Assembly: GCF_030253575.1 (NCBI RefSeq)
Contig: NC_080563.1
Coordinates: 12,915,001 to 12,979,000 of the forward strand
Reading direction: 5' to 3'
From: Rhododendron vialii
Taxonomy: Eukaryota > Streptophyta > Magnoliopsida > Ericales > Ericaceae
DNA length: 64,000 bases
Part shown: positions 12,201 to 24,912 of the stretch, one piece after another
Layout of the letters: each line of letters opens with the position of its first letter
How positions within the stretch are numbered: position 1 is the stretch's first letter
Notes under the pieces: model-generated
What the model saw: the letters and a program-made list of their open reading frames with translations, nothing else
Told to the model about the DNA's origin: nothing
Databases searched by the model: none
Position numbers and translations under genes: made by a program

Positions 12201-14518
12201 TGCGACAATTTTAACTGCATCGGCTTTAGATGCAAAAATATTTGGAGTGGATACCATGACTGACGTAGAAAAATGACTAGCAACAATAGGAGCAGATACT
12301 GATTCTGTCCGAGTTTGAGCGAGCAAAGAGATCTGACCAAGATCCTCAAAAGCATCAACCTTTTTCCTTTTTCTTGCCTTAGGACCAGTGGAATTAGGAC
12401 TAGGCAATACAGCAGTCCTTTTCATGTCGGAGAGGGATGAAGTCGCTGCAATAACACCAGGACCACTGCTATGGACCAAGGTAATAGGAGATGCATACTT
12501 TGCTTCAGAGGTAACAAGAACAGATGATTCTTTAACCGGGTTTAATTTAACTGTCTCTGTCATAGGCGACACAGAGAAACGAGCATTGGCATCAGAAGTG
12601 GAAGTCTGTGGAGAAGCAACCCAAGGACCAGGAAAATGGGTTTGAGATAGCCAATTATGTCCAATAAAACCCCGTGTAGGTGGGGTTTGAAATGGATGCA
12701 TGGGAGGAAGTGTTTGCTTGTAATCAAGAACCGGTATTCTTGGCAAGCCACTGGACTGCAAAACATCACCAGGAGTAGATATGTTCCAAAGCGGCGATGA
12801 AAGAGGTATCATAGGATTAGAAACTGGTGAAGGGGTACCCTTGCTACTTGCTTGACCAAGAGGTGAAGGGGTACCCTTGCTACTCGCTTGACCAAGAGGT
12901 GAAGGAACCGCTTTACTTTGACGTGCACCACGTTTTATTGGTTGATCAGTAGGCCTAGCACCTGCATATATTTCCGAATGCAGTTAGGCATTCACCAAAC
13001 CTAAGTGGTCAAAAAACAGCTTAAACACAACAGTACCTGAACGTGGTTGCACAAGGGTTTCGGATTTGTTGGGATGGGACTTCTGACCTTGAACCCTTTC
13101 CATATAAGAGCGCCAAACAGGCTCCCAAACGCTCCTTCCGCCATCTATATTAGAAACTGTCAGCACCCACCCTCTCTCTAAATTCAACATAAGAAAAATA
13201 CGCACGCAGGGCTAACAGACTAACCAGATGCTCCAAAGGCAGAAACCATACATGCTTCATCAGGAGCTGCTCGTTGTCTGTAACAGCATTTTCAGAATTA
13301 TTGCATAATACAGACATACCAAAAATGATATCCCAATTTTTATACAAAACTTGACATACAAAACAGAAAACAGTACATGTCTAGCAGACTAGACACGTGG
13401 ACTAAAGTATTAGCTCTGGATGTCGAGGGGTTTTTGGGCGTTTGACCTCCCTAAACACTTATCTTTACCTTTGGATACAGACACGTGCCCAGAAGTTGGG
13501 CATGATTACAAGGGCACAAACAAAATGTTATGAAGTATTGTGTTTAAAATGCTATTCACACAAAAGACGCTAAACAAGGAAGGTACTTCAAACTAAAAGG
13601 AATTAATGGAAAATGGATTTCAACCTCAAATCTATTTAAGATGCTAGTATTTATTCTTTACTATCAAGTGTCGGTTTCTTCTTCAATCATGATATCCACC
13701 ACTAGAATCCTGCGTGTAATTTGCATAAGGGGGTGGGATACATATCCCTTGCCCGGGTCATTCGATGGATACAGATCCCTGTAGGAAATGCAAAAGTCAT
13801 GTAGCAATGTTGTACTACAAGCCTTCAAAACTGGCTACACAATTCTTTTCCAAAGCTGATATCATTTGATGAGTCACCTCTTTACTAGGTGGTGGATAAT
13901 TAACTGACTAGCACGGTCAAAGTCGGGAAAAATCATTGAAAATGTAAAATGAACATATATTGACAACATAAACCACATAGCAAAAGGCTGAAGGTTCCTC
14001 ACATTAGCAATGCCCCTTTTTTTTTTGTGAATAGTTGCCCTTGGAAGTTTTCTAGGATATACTCTATTTCCCTTGTCAAAAATCATGTATTTGTGAACAA
14101 CTTTAACAGCATTGAATCCAAAGGAAACTCAATAATCTCCCAGTTATATTCAATTAACAACTTTTGGAACTGCCATGAATTTAAAATATAGAAGAGTTAA
14201 TTAGGTTAATCTACACAAAACCACCTCTTCCATCTTGTCAAAGTTGATGCCCTAGACAAACTAACTAGAAGTTCTTTTCTCATACTCAAATGATAACACT
14301 CTAATAAACTAAAATGCTTCTAAAACCTGTATCTCTTCTCTGGATGCAATTGTGCTCATTCGTGCATCCTAATGGTACGGGCACCATTCCAACTGTAAAT
14401 GGTCAAGTGTACCCAGACAAACCTAAGAAGTCAGATAATCCTAGTCTGACCATTCTTTTCTTTTTTTCCTTCTTTTTCTTTTTTCTTTTCTCTCACTTTT
14501 TTTTTTTTTTTTTTTTTG

Positions 14519-14551
<33 letters not shown>

Positions 14552-17500
14552 GTGGAGGGCGGGGAGGGATGTGGACAATGAAAAGGGACTCACATCAGCG
14601 ATCCATAAACAAAGATCTGTGCTCGCAATTGCACTTGTTGTAAATCTGTGAAAGGCTGATGAAACGATACAGAGGGTGGAGCTGAAGTGTTCAAATCTGG
14701 TAAATTGGAGGTAGGAATGGAAACAACAGCACGTGGTGTTGTACGACTGCTTTCAACATTCCCAGGGGTAGTTTCCTTGACATGGCTTCCTCTTCTGGAA
14801 TTTTCTTTCCTTGTTGACCTACCTGGTGCTCGCCTTGTTTTACGCTCCGGGGTGCTTTTGGAACCTCCACTTGCAGTCTCCCCATCAGGTGCTTGAGAAC
14901 TTCCACGAGAAAGTTCCGATACCATCTTAGGATCCATCTGAACTACGGCAGGTGTTGAAGGGAATCCCTCAACAATCTTCAGCAAACATATCACGACAAG
15001 ATTGAGGGTTAATAGTAAAACTACATATTTAAACAGCTAGAATTAAAGCATAATTAAGTATCAACGTATCAAACAACTACCATCGGTTTTGTGCATGTCT
15101 GGATGGCTGTAACTGATTCCCCATCCTTGGTAGCCTCTCTTTCAGATAGACTTGCTGACAGATGAACCCTCTCATCTTTGGCAGGATTGTCTCCACTAAC
15201 ATCGTGGGAAGTAGACTGAACAGTGATCTCAGTAAGAGAAACAGTACCACCCATGGACTCCTTGACACCCTCTTTTTCACTTTGAGAAAGGACAAAGGAG
15301 CTGACAGTTGGCATCCCAGAAAGAGGTTTAACAAAATCCACAGAATGGCCTCCACCTTAAGAACAAAAACATAGAAGGAAAGTACTTTTATCTCCGAAAC
15401 CTACCTTAGCCGTCATATTTAAGTGAACAATAAACATAGAGCAGGCAAGTATCATACATTAAACATGATGGGCAAGAACTGTAAAACAACACAAGTATTA
15501 CATCACCTTGATCAAAATATCAGAGGCCTTAATTGTGGTGGAGAAAAAAAGAAGCAGCTAATATGAGGTCAAAATGAAACATCAGACTTAACTGGTTGCA
15601 GCACAAAAACCAACATTTCTTTGGTCGGGAAGCTTGAGAACAAACAAACTTCTCTATCTTTTCCCCTAGTTTGAGAAATTGGACAAAAGGTTACAAAACA
15701 TATCATTCCTCGTTCCTGGTACCGACAGCCAATAATAACACATCCGTGTCATTGTTCATTGAGTTCATGAAATTCACTAACAATCTCCGTTCTCACCGCA
15801 ACTTTTGCAAGCATCACCTCTCCACCAATGTACTGACAAGGGCAATCACTAACAACTAGAAATTGACCGTGTGTGCGTCACTCTTAGCAGTAAACAAAGC
15901 GCAGATCACGAGTAAATGTCATTATAATAACTTGATTAAAGCCACCAAAGACGTAAAAGTAACAAAACAAACTCGCTAAGTACATCACAAAAATATGGCA
16001 AACCCCTTTAACAATCCCCACTCTCGTAATGCCATCTCACACACCCATTAACTTAGAAATCACAATCGACCCCTCCCCCTATCTTTCACAGTTCAGTTGC
16101 TCTTTATAGTCCAGACTCAAAAAAGTTTCCAAACATTAGGCATTATTACCAGCAATCCGGAATTCACCATCGTCCTTTTTGCATTTAAATCGTCACTAAA
16201 ACAAACAGATTATTCGCATTAAAAGGAAGAAATGAAAAACTTACTCAAAAGTCAAAACTAACAAAATAGCTTCGATACCATTCTTCTATCAAGTATCAAC
16301 TAGTTTCTGGCCACTTCGAAACTCTCCAACTCTGGAATTCAATTGCTGGATTCATCTGTGTCTCTTTTTATTGGGTCTCAGGGCCGCAGCAGTCAGCAGA
16401 CCCAGCACTACTGTTTGAGGGGGTTCAAGCAAACCCCTGGACTCAAAAAGTGCATTACAAATTTGTATTTTTTACATATAATTTGATTTTTCTTTATATT
16501 CAGCACTAAATATTTCTTTATATATACAAAAACAAATAAATTAGGCTCAAATAAATATTTCAATATATATAGAGCTTTGTACAGAATTTGTTTTATGTTT
16601 GTCACCGCTGAACAAAAATTTTGGAGCCGCCCTTGTTGGGTATGCGTACAACTTTATGGTTCAAGATTTTTAGTCAGTCGCATGAGGAGCTGTTTGTGAA
16701 GGATAAATAACTTGTATGAGAAGAAAAAACTGCCCCAGTTATGTCTTGCAAATGTGGACTGCTTTGTGGGATGTGATTTTGACATATGTAAAGTTAGCTT
16801 TTGAAGGGTGAGGGTATTTCAGTTGGTCAGAGGTAATTGGAGTTGGACTACTGAGGCATAAAATTAATTGACACAATGACAAAATTGGGGAGACACAGAA
16901 AAAGGGTCCTCCATTTCTACACGAATAGAAGAATAGATGGCAGGCTTGGCAGCTCATTTCCTGTAGAGAGAACTTAGGTTCTGGAACTGGACTTTAATTG
17001 TGTGGGGAGACATGGCAACATATGCGAAACCCAATTCAGAGCAGGCAACCAAGCAGACAAAAAGATTTATTGGCTTACAATAAGATTGCTAGAAGGTAAG
17101 AAAATAAAGAATGAATATGTAAACCTGCAACTTTTGATGGTGCCACTTCATGATTTCTCTGCACAGCCGCTTTTTCACAGTTCCCAGGACTAAGTAATCT
17201 TTCAGCCTTGCTACCCTCTTTGACTGCTGAATCACCAAGATTAAGACAAACTTCCAACTGACAAGAAGAGGTTTGACTAATTTCATTGGCCTTCACCACT
17301 TGTTCACTCCCACTTGTTTTATTACAAGTCTCCACCATTGGCAATGATTGAACATCCGCCTTGTGTCCCGATTTAACAGATTGTTCAATCCAACTATCTA
17401 AATTACTTGTCTCCAAAGTGGAACTCTGAGAGACACTTTTTTCAACTTCCAAAACAGGGCATAGATCACTTGCCCCTTGTGAACCATCCTTGAAGGACAA

Positions 17501-19458
17501 CAAATTTGTATCTTCTGGGGATCCGCCTCCAGTCTTCGTGTTTTTGTCCAAGAGATCAGAACCTTTATCTGCAGTAGTAACAGTCCCAGAAAGCAATGGA
17601 GCACCATCGACCGTGTCATGCAATGCCACATTTGTCTGTTCCACAACATTTAAAGCTGCAAAAGAGGAAAGGGTTAGTTTACCAAATGGTTTCTCCAATT
17701 TAATCTAAGAGCCTGGAAAACAAACTCAGGAAACTAGGATATACCTGGTTCATCTCCTGCGGTAACAAGCCATTCTGATTGATGAGCTAACTCGATATTT
17801 ACTTTCATATCATCTACTTGAGACAACTGTGCAACCCTCTCGACACTTCTACGTGATTTAACAATGGCAGAATCCATAGTACTCGAATCCTTAGGCAACT
17901 CACCATCATCTCTTTCATTAACAGAAACATCTTGGTTAGATTGCACTTCATTGGAACTTGAGACAATATTACCTTTGTATGTTTGTACCGATCCAACTGC
18001 CATGTGAGATAAGGCATGATCTTCAGCATCTAAATCCTTGTTGTGGACTGCAGAAGCATCACCCATACCTTCCAAATTTTCAGCTGCATGTTTTTCTCCA
18101 ATCAATTCAGTTGAAGAGCATGCTATCTGCAAACTAGGAAGATCTCCCACATAATTGCTGCTTCCATCACCCTGACCATCAAAAAGCTTATTGTCTACCC
18201 CAGACATCAAAGATGCCTCAGAATAACTGACTGAAGCCTCACTCCATAATTGGTTATCGCTTCCCTGCAGACGGGTCTGATCAATCTTCAGCTCTGAACT
18301 GGAAGGAATTCCATCTTCCTTGGTGATGGCCTCAATGGCATGCTCTTCAATATTACTATCACCCCCAGCAACTATGTTGTCATGGGACAAATCCACAGGT
18401 TCACATTTGCTAGCCTTTTCAGGGTCTGTCGATCTTAGATCCTTGCTGCACCCTTCAGCTATCTGTGAATTGCTTTCCCCTTTAGGTGGCAAGCTCAGAG
18501 TTTCCTCAATATTGCTGATACCACTTTCAACCCTATGTTCTTCAATATATGTTGCCTCTGAAGGAGAATGAATTCCCTCTAAATTTTGGCAACCAGGACT
18601 AACCTCAATTCCTTTCAAAATTTGATCATCCGCATCAGCGTCCTCACTAAGAACCTGCTGATTCTCCACTGCCTTACCAATGCCTAATGATAAACGACTC
18701 GTATTACCAATACTAATCTCCCTATCCTGATGCTCAGGTTCCTGAGTTTTCAACAACTGAACACTTGCCACAGCAATATCCTGTGAATCAGAATCTATAT
18801 CACCAATTTGCATCCCTGCACCAGAAGAATCTTTTTGCAACTTAATATCGTGAGAATCATCAAGTGAATTATCAACTTCAGCTTGAGTGGTATCATCACA
18901 TTTTCTATCAACTCCTTCAGACCCAATTATAACATGCGTTTCACAAGAAAAATTTGAACTCAGGAATGCCGACGCCCCAGCAGGTTCCAAATTCATACCA
19001 TCCTTTGCTTCATCATCTTGCTTCAAATGATGCTCCATTCCCTCCGTCAAGCCACCCAATTCACGACAAGCATCTGATTCTTCAATGATCGTGTCCCCAG
19101 GGACCATCTCTTCCTGCCGAACAGATTTTAACAACATTTCGACAGATTCAGACGATGTTGCCTCAGACCAAACATTATTGCGCCTAGAGATGGAGCAAGA
19201 TTCCGCAGCACTTGGACTAAACTCTATTCCACTACTTCCCCGAGAAAAATCTTCAATCCACTGATTGTCTTCTTGACTTGGTATGCCAAGAAAAACCTCG
19301 TTTTCAACAAGGCTATCAAACCTCAGGTGGCTCTGAAGGCCGTCATCAAAATCAAACTTGGGAAGAGCATATGGATGCAGAACGGGAGAGAATTTTGAGC
19401 TCCCTTCACCAGCTAAGTGAAGATTCTGGCCTTGAAAATCGTTGTCATCATAATCCAT
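6238..19458 (-). CDS. G2484-1: Agenet/Tudor domain nuclear protein, G2484-1-like, 14 coding exons, 2118 aa
   Basis: Coding exons: 19458-17745, 17655-17125, 15355-15081, 14976-14594, 13277-13225, 13144-13037, 12961-11124, 10921-10813, 10590-10410, 10214-10147, 10031-9922, 9837-8971, 6516-6414, 6254-6238. All have AG/GT borders; the total of 6357 nt is divisible by three. Translation starts MDYDDNDFQGQNLHLAGEG after an acceptor at 19470 and ends GNNHG-stop. An acidic, Ser-rich N-terminal half is followed by APDEACMVSAFG...SVWEPVWRSYMERVQGQKS (about 975-1010), an Ala-rich helical region (about 1300-1400), and Agenet/Tudor modules (TAWFSANVLSL, about 1640; DYQWSVGDRVDVWMQD and AWHLRPTLIWNDGEWIE, about 1716-1778). 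A basic tail contains RRSNRRIQPTSR. It matches what I recall of Arabidopsis At4g17330, a large nuclear protein of unclear function; Agenet domains bind histone tails or RNA. Oddities: 17-nt last exon, 2.45 kb intron 12, in-frame 36 bp duplication in exon 7, C30 run in intron 4. Confidence 0.92.
7225..7375 (+). mobile_element. SINE-like tRNA-derived fragment
   Basis: It contains the B-box-like GGTTCGAGCCC at 7272-7282 and a weaker A-box-like TGGCATCTCCTGG about 35 bp upstream, then 'gtcttgggcgtttgggattc'. It is not a functional tRNA; I cannot fold a cloverleaf. It is probably a SINE head inserted in the intron. Confidence 0.4.
8401..8466. repeat. 22 bp minisatellite with GAGCTC palindromic core
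   Basis: Two exact copies of a 22 bp unit (positions 8401 and 8423) and a third diverged copy from 8445, followed by further GAGCTCCCATCTTGGGAGC variants up to about 8508. It lies within intron 12. Confidence 0.75.
12826..12897 (-). repeat. 36 bp tandem duplication inside exon 7 (12-residue protein repeat)
   Basis: Two 36 bp copies starting at 12826 and 12862 differ at a single base. They encode two consecutive copies of PLGQASSKGTPS, and a partial third unit follows at 12898. The reading frame is kept. Near identity implies a recent event. Confidence 0.9.
14497..14550. repeat. T-run followed by an uninterrupted G30 run in intron 4
   Basis: A poly-T stretch, then 30 consecutive G on the plus strand. 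In the sense strand of the Agenet gene this is C30, starting about 44 bp inside intron 4 (donor at 14593). It could form quadruplex/i-motif structures and is a likely site of assembly length error. Confidence 0.9.
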
Positions 19459-19468
19459 CGGTGTACAC

Positions 19469-21600
19469 CTAACAAAACAGAAGAAACAGGAAGGGAAAGA
19501 ATGGGGAAAAAAGGAATTATCTACCCGATATACCTTGTCATAAAACGTGTACACACAAAAAATCATAAAGAAAACAACATAAACAGTAGATACAATATGT
19601 ACATGCAAAAAAGAAAAATGCTGAAAAAGAGAACACCACAAGAAGCCTATCTGTAAATGCATAAGATAAAAAGCACACCAAGACAAGGAGAAGCATATAT
19701 AAAAATGCATAAATTTCCGATATAAAATTGGCAAGAAAGACAAATTCGTATCAACTCACCAGGGGCAGAAGAAATGGTCCGCTTACAAAGGAACATATTG
19801 ATTTCAGCTCCTCAATTAGAAAGACTGACTGGTAATCTGAATTATTTATGCTGTGTTTGGACGGATTTATGAGAATTTTTTAGTTTAAAAAAAAAAACGT
19901 ACAAATCGAATAGGTATTAGTACCAAAAGGCAAAAACTATTAGAAAATGCCACAAAAAGAGAAGAAGAGATCTTTTGTTAGGAAATTAAACAGTTGTTAA
20001 GCAAATTAAACCCTAAAACCAATCAGAAAAGGCCATACATCTTCTACTCACATCCTCCAATGCTAAACTAGAGACAATAAGAAGACAACTTTTCAAACCA
20101 CTCATGCTGATTCAAATGATAATCGAGAAACCTCTATGTGATTCGCCTTTTTGATCGGCGATAAAGTATGTCTCATTACACAATGGAGAAACATAGACCT
20201 AAGGAACATGGATTCTTCAAAACAGATGAAGTACCGTGTCATACACTCTCATACTTGGGCGTCTGATACTTAAGTGTATGGAACACATGTCTAACCTGTT
20301 TAGTTGGTCATACACTCTCATACTTGGGTGTCCGATACTTAAGCATATGGAACACATGTCTAACCTGTTTAGTTGGACATTCAGTCACCTAGCCACTGTA
20401 TGTTCTCATAAGAATTTACCATAGAACTATGCTTATGGGTTTATGACTCCTGTGCACGTTCTATGACACCTTATAAGCAACATCCTACAATAGCACATAA
20501 GATTTATACCTATTACGAAATATAAATATTCTGAAATGTCACCTATCCCGGGACTGGATGAATACTTGGACACACCTGCACCAGACATTCATACCCGTGT
20601 GCGCAAGTTATACACTCGTCAAGTACCTGTACATCCTATAACTCAGTAATAGAATGCTCTCTTTGTATGTTTTAAATATTCAATGCTTTTTTGAAATGAA
20701 CTACTTGTTTATGATTCTAAACATATTCGTCAAACAATAATGATGTCACGGTATAAATCCAATTGTTGAACTGGTAAATATATCCGCCGGGCCCCTTTTC
20801 AGGTTTCCGGTTTCCAAAACATAGCACATAACACAGGTAGAACCCCCCCTTCTAATAAAACTAATTACCGCTAAAAAATTTGCTCCCACACTATTGACCA
20901 CCGTTTGATTCTTGGGTCAGGCCACAAGAAAGTAATTTCTTGTGAATCTGGTCCTGGCGTGGATATGCCTGCCTTTTACTGCCTTTTACCGGACCGAGGA
21001 GAGGATGCGTAATCTGGCCCGGACTCTCGTGACCGTTGGAAAAAAGAAAAAAACCTAACACGTAACTCACCATTTGAATCTACAAAAAAACAATTTTTAA
21101 AACGTAACTCACCATTTCAAGATGCACCAACAAAAAGCCCTAAACTTTTTTCTGGGGTTAAGTAAAAGCCCTCAACTTCAATTCTAACTACTCTCTCTCG
21201 TGAATCTCTATTCCACCAAACAAGTAAAAGAACGGTACCAAGAAGATGTACAAGTCCAGAGACGCTACCTCCCTCCATCCGGAGACCAAATCCTGCGAGT
21301 TTTACGGCCGCCTGCTGTGCTTCATAACCCTAGGGCAGGGTTCCGAAGTAAACCCTAATAAGCTGAAAACGACGGCGGAGGAGAAAGTAAACTACCGGAA
21401 TCGGAAATCGACGGCGGATCAAGTACGAGGAGTGGAAGAAGAGATACGGCGACCGATGTATATCGATTAGATATAGAGAGAAAAAGTGGAGTTGGAGAGA
21501 GAGAGTGTAGAGCGCTCCTTTTTTTTTCCCACTTGCGGAGAGTGAGAGACAGAGAGAGAGAGGAGAGAGAAATGTCTGATCGCTATCGACTTTCAAACAG
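19469..21600 (-). promoter_or_regulatory. 5' leader and promoter region of the Agenet gene
   Basis: The first coding exon is preceded by an acceptor (TTAG at about 19470), so there is a leader intron. A likely non-coding first exon lies at about 21.27-21.59 kb. On the minus strand it is CT-rich with TCTCTCTC blocks, a CCGCCGTCG stretch and AGGGTTT telo-box-like motifs (21330-21345), typical of plant 5' UTRs. GGGAG|GTAGCG near 21268 could be the donor. These limits are inferred. Confidence 0.5.
20238..20375. repeat. Tandem duplication, 69 bp unit, two copies
   Basis: Units start at 20238 and 20307 with 'gtcatacactctcatacttg' and differ at a few positions. They lie in the leader intron of the Agenet gene. 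No coding potential. Confidence 0.85.
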
Positions 21601-21649
21601 TGGGGGGGGTTTTCCGTAAATAAGGACGAATAGGAGGGTATGGATTAGT

Positions 21650-22824
21650 GGGAAAAATAAGACGTGTCAGTTAGTGATTGGAGGATAGGGGCCAACCGAC
21701 CTTTTTTTTGTTTTTTTGAATAATAATCGGCCAACCGAGTTGTTGTGTAAGTGTCAACTCTCGAGTCTCAAGCAGTGGTTCGGTTAGGATCACGCGAAGG
21801 TGACGGTAGATTTTTTCACAGCCATCATCGTCGCCGTCCATTTTGGCAGATGAGTAACGGGAAATGCCAGAGACCTGGAATCCACATTGACTAAATTCCT
21901 GTGTTTCTTTTTTCGGATTTTGCAATAATCTACTTTACCGTTAAGGTCCTTATTTTCGAAGTAATTCTTTCTCGTTTTAAACGAGATAGATTATCTTCTT
22001 ATAATATATTATATTTAATTACAAAAATAATTTATTTGCCTTAGTGGAATAAAACTTAAATAGCAATCAAAAGTATAGGGGACGGGATCACACTCAATCA
22101 TTCTATATGAGTTTGAAAGCTCAATTTTTACGTGAAGAGATTAGGATAATGTACTCATACTATATTTAAGTTATACCGTCAAAAAAAAAATTATGTAGTA
22201 CTAGTTAAGATGCTAAAATTATTATATTTTTGCCTAATAAGTTAAACGGCTTATTTTCTTATATCCTTACCTATTTTTTTTCGCATTTGTTAATTTTTCG
22301 TCGATTTTTTGTGGATGATTATTTATGAATAAAGACAAAAATAAATTAATAAATTATATTTTTTTTGTCTTTCTTTTAAAAAATTGAGTTTCGATTGATA
22401 CTATTTAATTTTTAAATTCTTTTCGTCATGACAAAGCAATCTTTCACAAAAAAAAATCAACGAAAAACTAACAAAAACGAAAAAAAATTGAATAAGAACC
22501 AAAAAAAAAAGTCATTTGGCTTATTAGGCCAAAATAGGACTTAATTGTTTGTTTTTGTTTCATATTTAGTGTGTTGCATATTTCATTCTTTTTGCATAGT
22601 CATGGTCAAAAACAAAATTTCTCAAGATAAGAATTTTAACTTTGGGTGAAGTGTAACAGCCAGGATACAGATCGAAGTTATTTTCTTTTCCCTTTGGGAC
22701 TTGGGAGTCACTGTTTTGGAAGTTGAGATAAATATTTATTATGCTTTTCCATGATCGAATGGATTTTATTTTAACATCCCGTAGATAAAATCATTCAAGA
22801 GAATTGAAACCCAAGCGAGGACGT
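21650..22824. other. Upstream flank of the Agenet gene
   Basis: AT-rich DNA with no gene I can support. A small minus-strand reading frame at 21.67-21.93 kb has no family resemblance. One fold-back element at 22.2-22.5 kb is listed separately. Confidence 0.5.
22225..22537. mobile_element. Fold-back MITE (TTTTGCCTAATAAG ends)
   Basis: The left end 'tttttgcctaataagttaaa' is inverted at the right end as 'cttattaggccaaaa', and most of the interior (Tcgttagtttttcgt-like blocks) pairs across the centre. AT-rich, no ORF. Boundaries within about 10 bp. Confidence 0.65.
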
Positions 22825-22826
22825 AA

Positions 22827-23654
22827 GAGCATCAATAGTGGAATAAGCAAAACAGAAAATTGTTACTATTGGATCAAAAAAGTGCTCACATTGAAATAAT
22901 CAGACCTAGTAATCTCTTAACAACTCATCAAATTTTGGTTCTTCAATAATCAAAGCTAGCAATATTTTGTCAATAATCAAATTTTATCTCTCAATCAACT
23001 ATACCAACATTACACAAAAACCTTCTCTCTTCCACACTCTCTCTCTCTCAATAATGTTTTCAAAAAATAATTTTAAAAAATTGTAACTTTTAGATTTTTT
23101 TTTTCTGTTTTTTCAGAAACTTTTTTTAAACAAAAAACAATTTTTTCAAAAATTTTAAAAACTATAAGTAAATAAAGTGTGTTTTTCAAAAATCTGTTTT
23201 TGAAAATTCAAAACTTTCTTATAGAAAACTGTTTTTACACAAAATCTGTTTTAAAAAATTGTATTTATAGTTTTTAAAATTTCAAAACTATTTGTGTAAA
23301 TATAATTCTTTCAAAATTTCTCAAAATTGTATTTACAGTTTTTAAGTGAACAAAGTGTATTTTTTGAAAAACTGTTTTTTATTTCGAAAAACTTTTTTTT
23401 TTTTGACCTGTTTCTAACATAAACTTTTTTTTTTTTTGACACGAACTGTTTTTTTCCTTCAAAAATCGTTTTTTCAAAAAATATGTGTGAAGTGAAGGAA
23501 AAAAAATTGGAGGGCTCATTGGTTTTGATTTTGGGCAAAAAATAACCAATGTGGGATTTGACATTGTTAACTTTAGCAGCCTTTAAATGGATAATCAAAA
23601 GCTAATGTGACATGTTTTGATTATTCATATTTGCTTATTCCACTGCTGATGCTC
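22827..23654. mobile_element. PIF/Harbinger-type MITE with TAA target duplication
   Basis: The termini are 'gagcatcaatagtggaataa' on the left and 'ttattccactgctgatgctc' on the right, inverted with one or two mismatches. They are flanked by TAA on both sides (22824-22826 and 23655-23657). The 828 bp interior is very AT-rich, with palindromic (T)n/(A)n blocks and no transposase. A 3 bp TAA/TTA duplication is the Harbinger/Tourist signature. Confidence 0.8.
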
Positions 23655-23690
23655 TAACGAGAAACTTTTATGTACATCGGGGATATTTAG

Positions 23691-24139
23691 GAAACTTTTA
23701 TGTATATTGGGCATATTTAGGGTGTTGGTATTCCCTCCGGTCCATTTCCAAGCCATTTCCCGATCAAACTTGGATGATCGGCTCCATTCATTTTGTAGAG
23801 TTCAGCAAGAACTATTAATATACCAAAAATCATGTTCATTGAACTTTAGCAGATACATGATCAGCACACGTGAAAATTGAAAAAAACAAACAAAACTAGG
23901 TCCAAAAACACACTGAATCGGAACCCAATTTTGTTTTTTTTTGCAATTTTCACATGTGCCGATCATGTCTCTACTAAAGTACGATGAACACGATTTTTGG
24001 TATGATTAAGGTTCTCGCCGGACTCTACAAAATGAATAGAGCCAATTATCCAAATGTGATCAAAAAATGGCCAGAAAATTAGAAACGGAGCGGAGGGGAT
24101 ACCAACACCTTTGGTATACCCGGTATACATAAAAGTTTC
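23691..24139. mobile_element. Fold-back MITE (GAAACTTTTATGTATA ends)
   Basis: The left arm from 'gaaacttttatgtata' pairs with the right arm 'tatacataaaagtttc'. The arms extend through GGTGTTGGTATTCCCTCC / GGAGGGGATACCAACACC and further inside, giving about 450 bp with nearly continuous pairing. A 30 bp block just outside the left end (23661-23690) duplicates the first 30 bp of the element. No ORF. Confidence 0.75.
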
Positions 24140-24326
24140 TCATCATTTGTACTTGTACCTCAATTTTTGGAGGGAATGTCCAGAAAAAGACAAGGAAAAA
24201 GACATTCCCTATACAAATTTTGGGGAATGTCTTATAACCATCTGTAAAGTTAGCATTCGATCAAAAAAAAGTTTGCATCCGCTTACGAATTTATTACGCT
24301 CATATATAGTTGAGTTGTCACACTTA

Positions 24327-24678
24327 GAGCAAGTCCAATGGTATAGAAATGGCCCAAGCAATTCCCATTTTTTGGCCAAATCTGCTAAAAACCATAACCC
24401 AACAGTTAGCCATTTGAGCAGCCTTTCATGGCCGTGGCTATTTGCCCAGCCATTTCTGCCACATCACCAAAGTCACCACTAAATCCTTCTTTTTTTCAAT
24501 TGGACCCACACAATTAATTGAAAATAGGGTACGGATGAAATTATTGAAAAGAATGACCAGAAAAATAGCCCTTGCACCAACGTTGCCATTTTTCTGGCGA
24601 AATGATACAGAGTACTATTCATGGCCATTTTTTGGGAATGGCTAGTTAGGCCATTTTGCCAAAACCATTAGACTTGCT
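24327..24678. mobile_element. Tourist/Harbinger-type MITE with TTA target duplication
   Basis: Termini are 'gagcaagtccaatggt' and 'accattagacttgctc', flanked by TTA at 24324-24326 and 24679-24681. About 352 bp without transposase. The GAGCAAGTCCAATGG terminus is typical of widespread plant MITEs. Confidence 0.85.
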
Positions 24679-24912
24679 CTTACACTGCAGAAGACCTCAG
24701 CAACATAGAACAAAACATACGAACAACAGAACAAAATGTACCAGCCAACGAAATTGGTCAATAAATTTTGCAGGTCCTTGATGTAGATGGCGGGCACACA
24801 CCCGCATTCACAGTGGATTTGGCAGAATTACTTGAAAATTTGATTCCGATGATAAACGAATAGGCGTAACAGAAGTGTCTAAGTTTGTCCATGTGTTTGT
24901 GACAATTCCCGG

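Noticed and set aside
21671..21925. 84-codon minus-strand frame upstream of the Agenet gene (contains MDGDDDGCEKIYRHLR)
   Set aside because: No recognisable family and no joining exon; probably chance.
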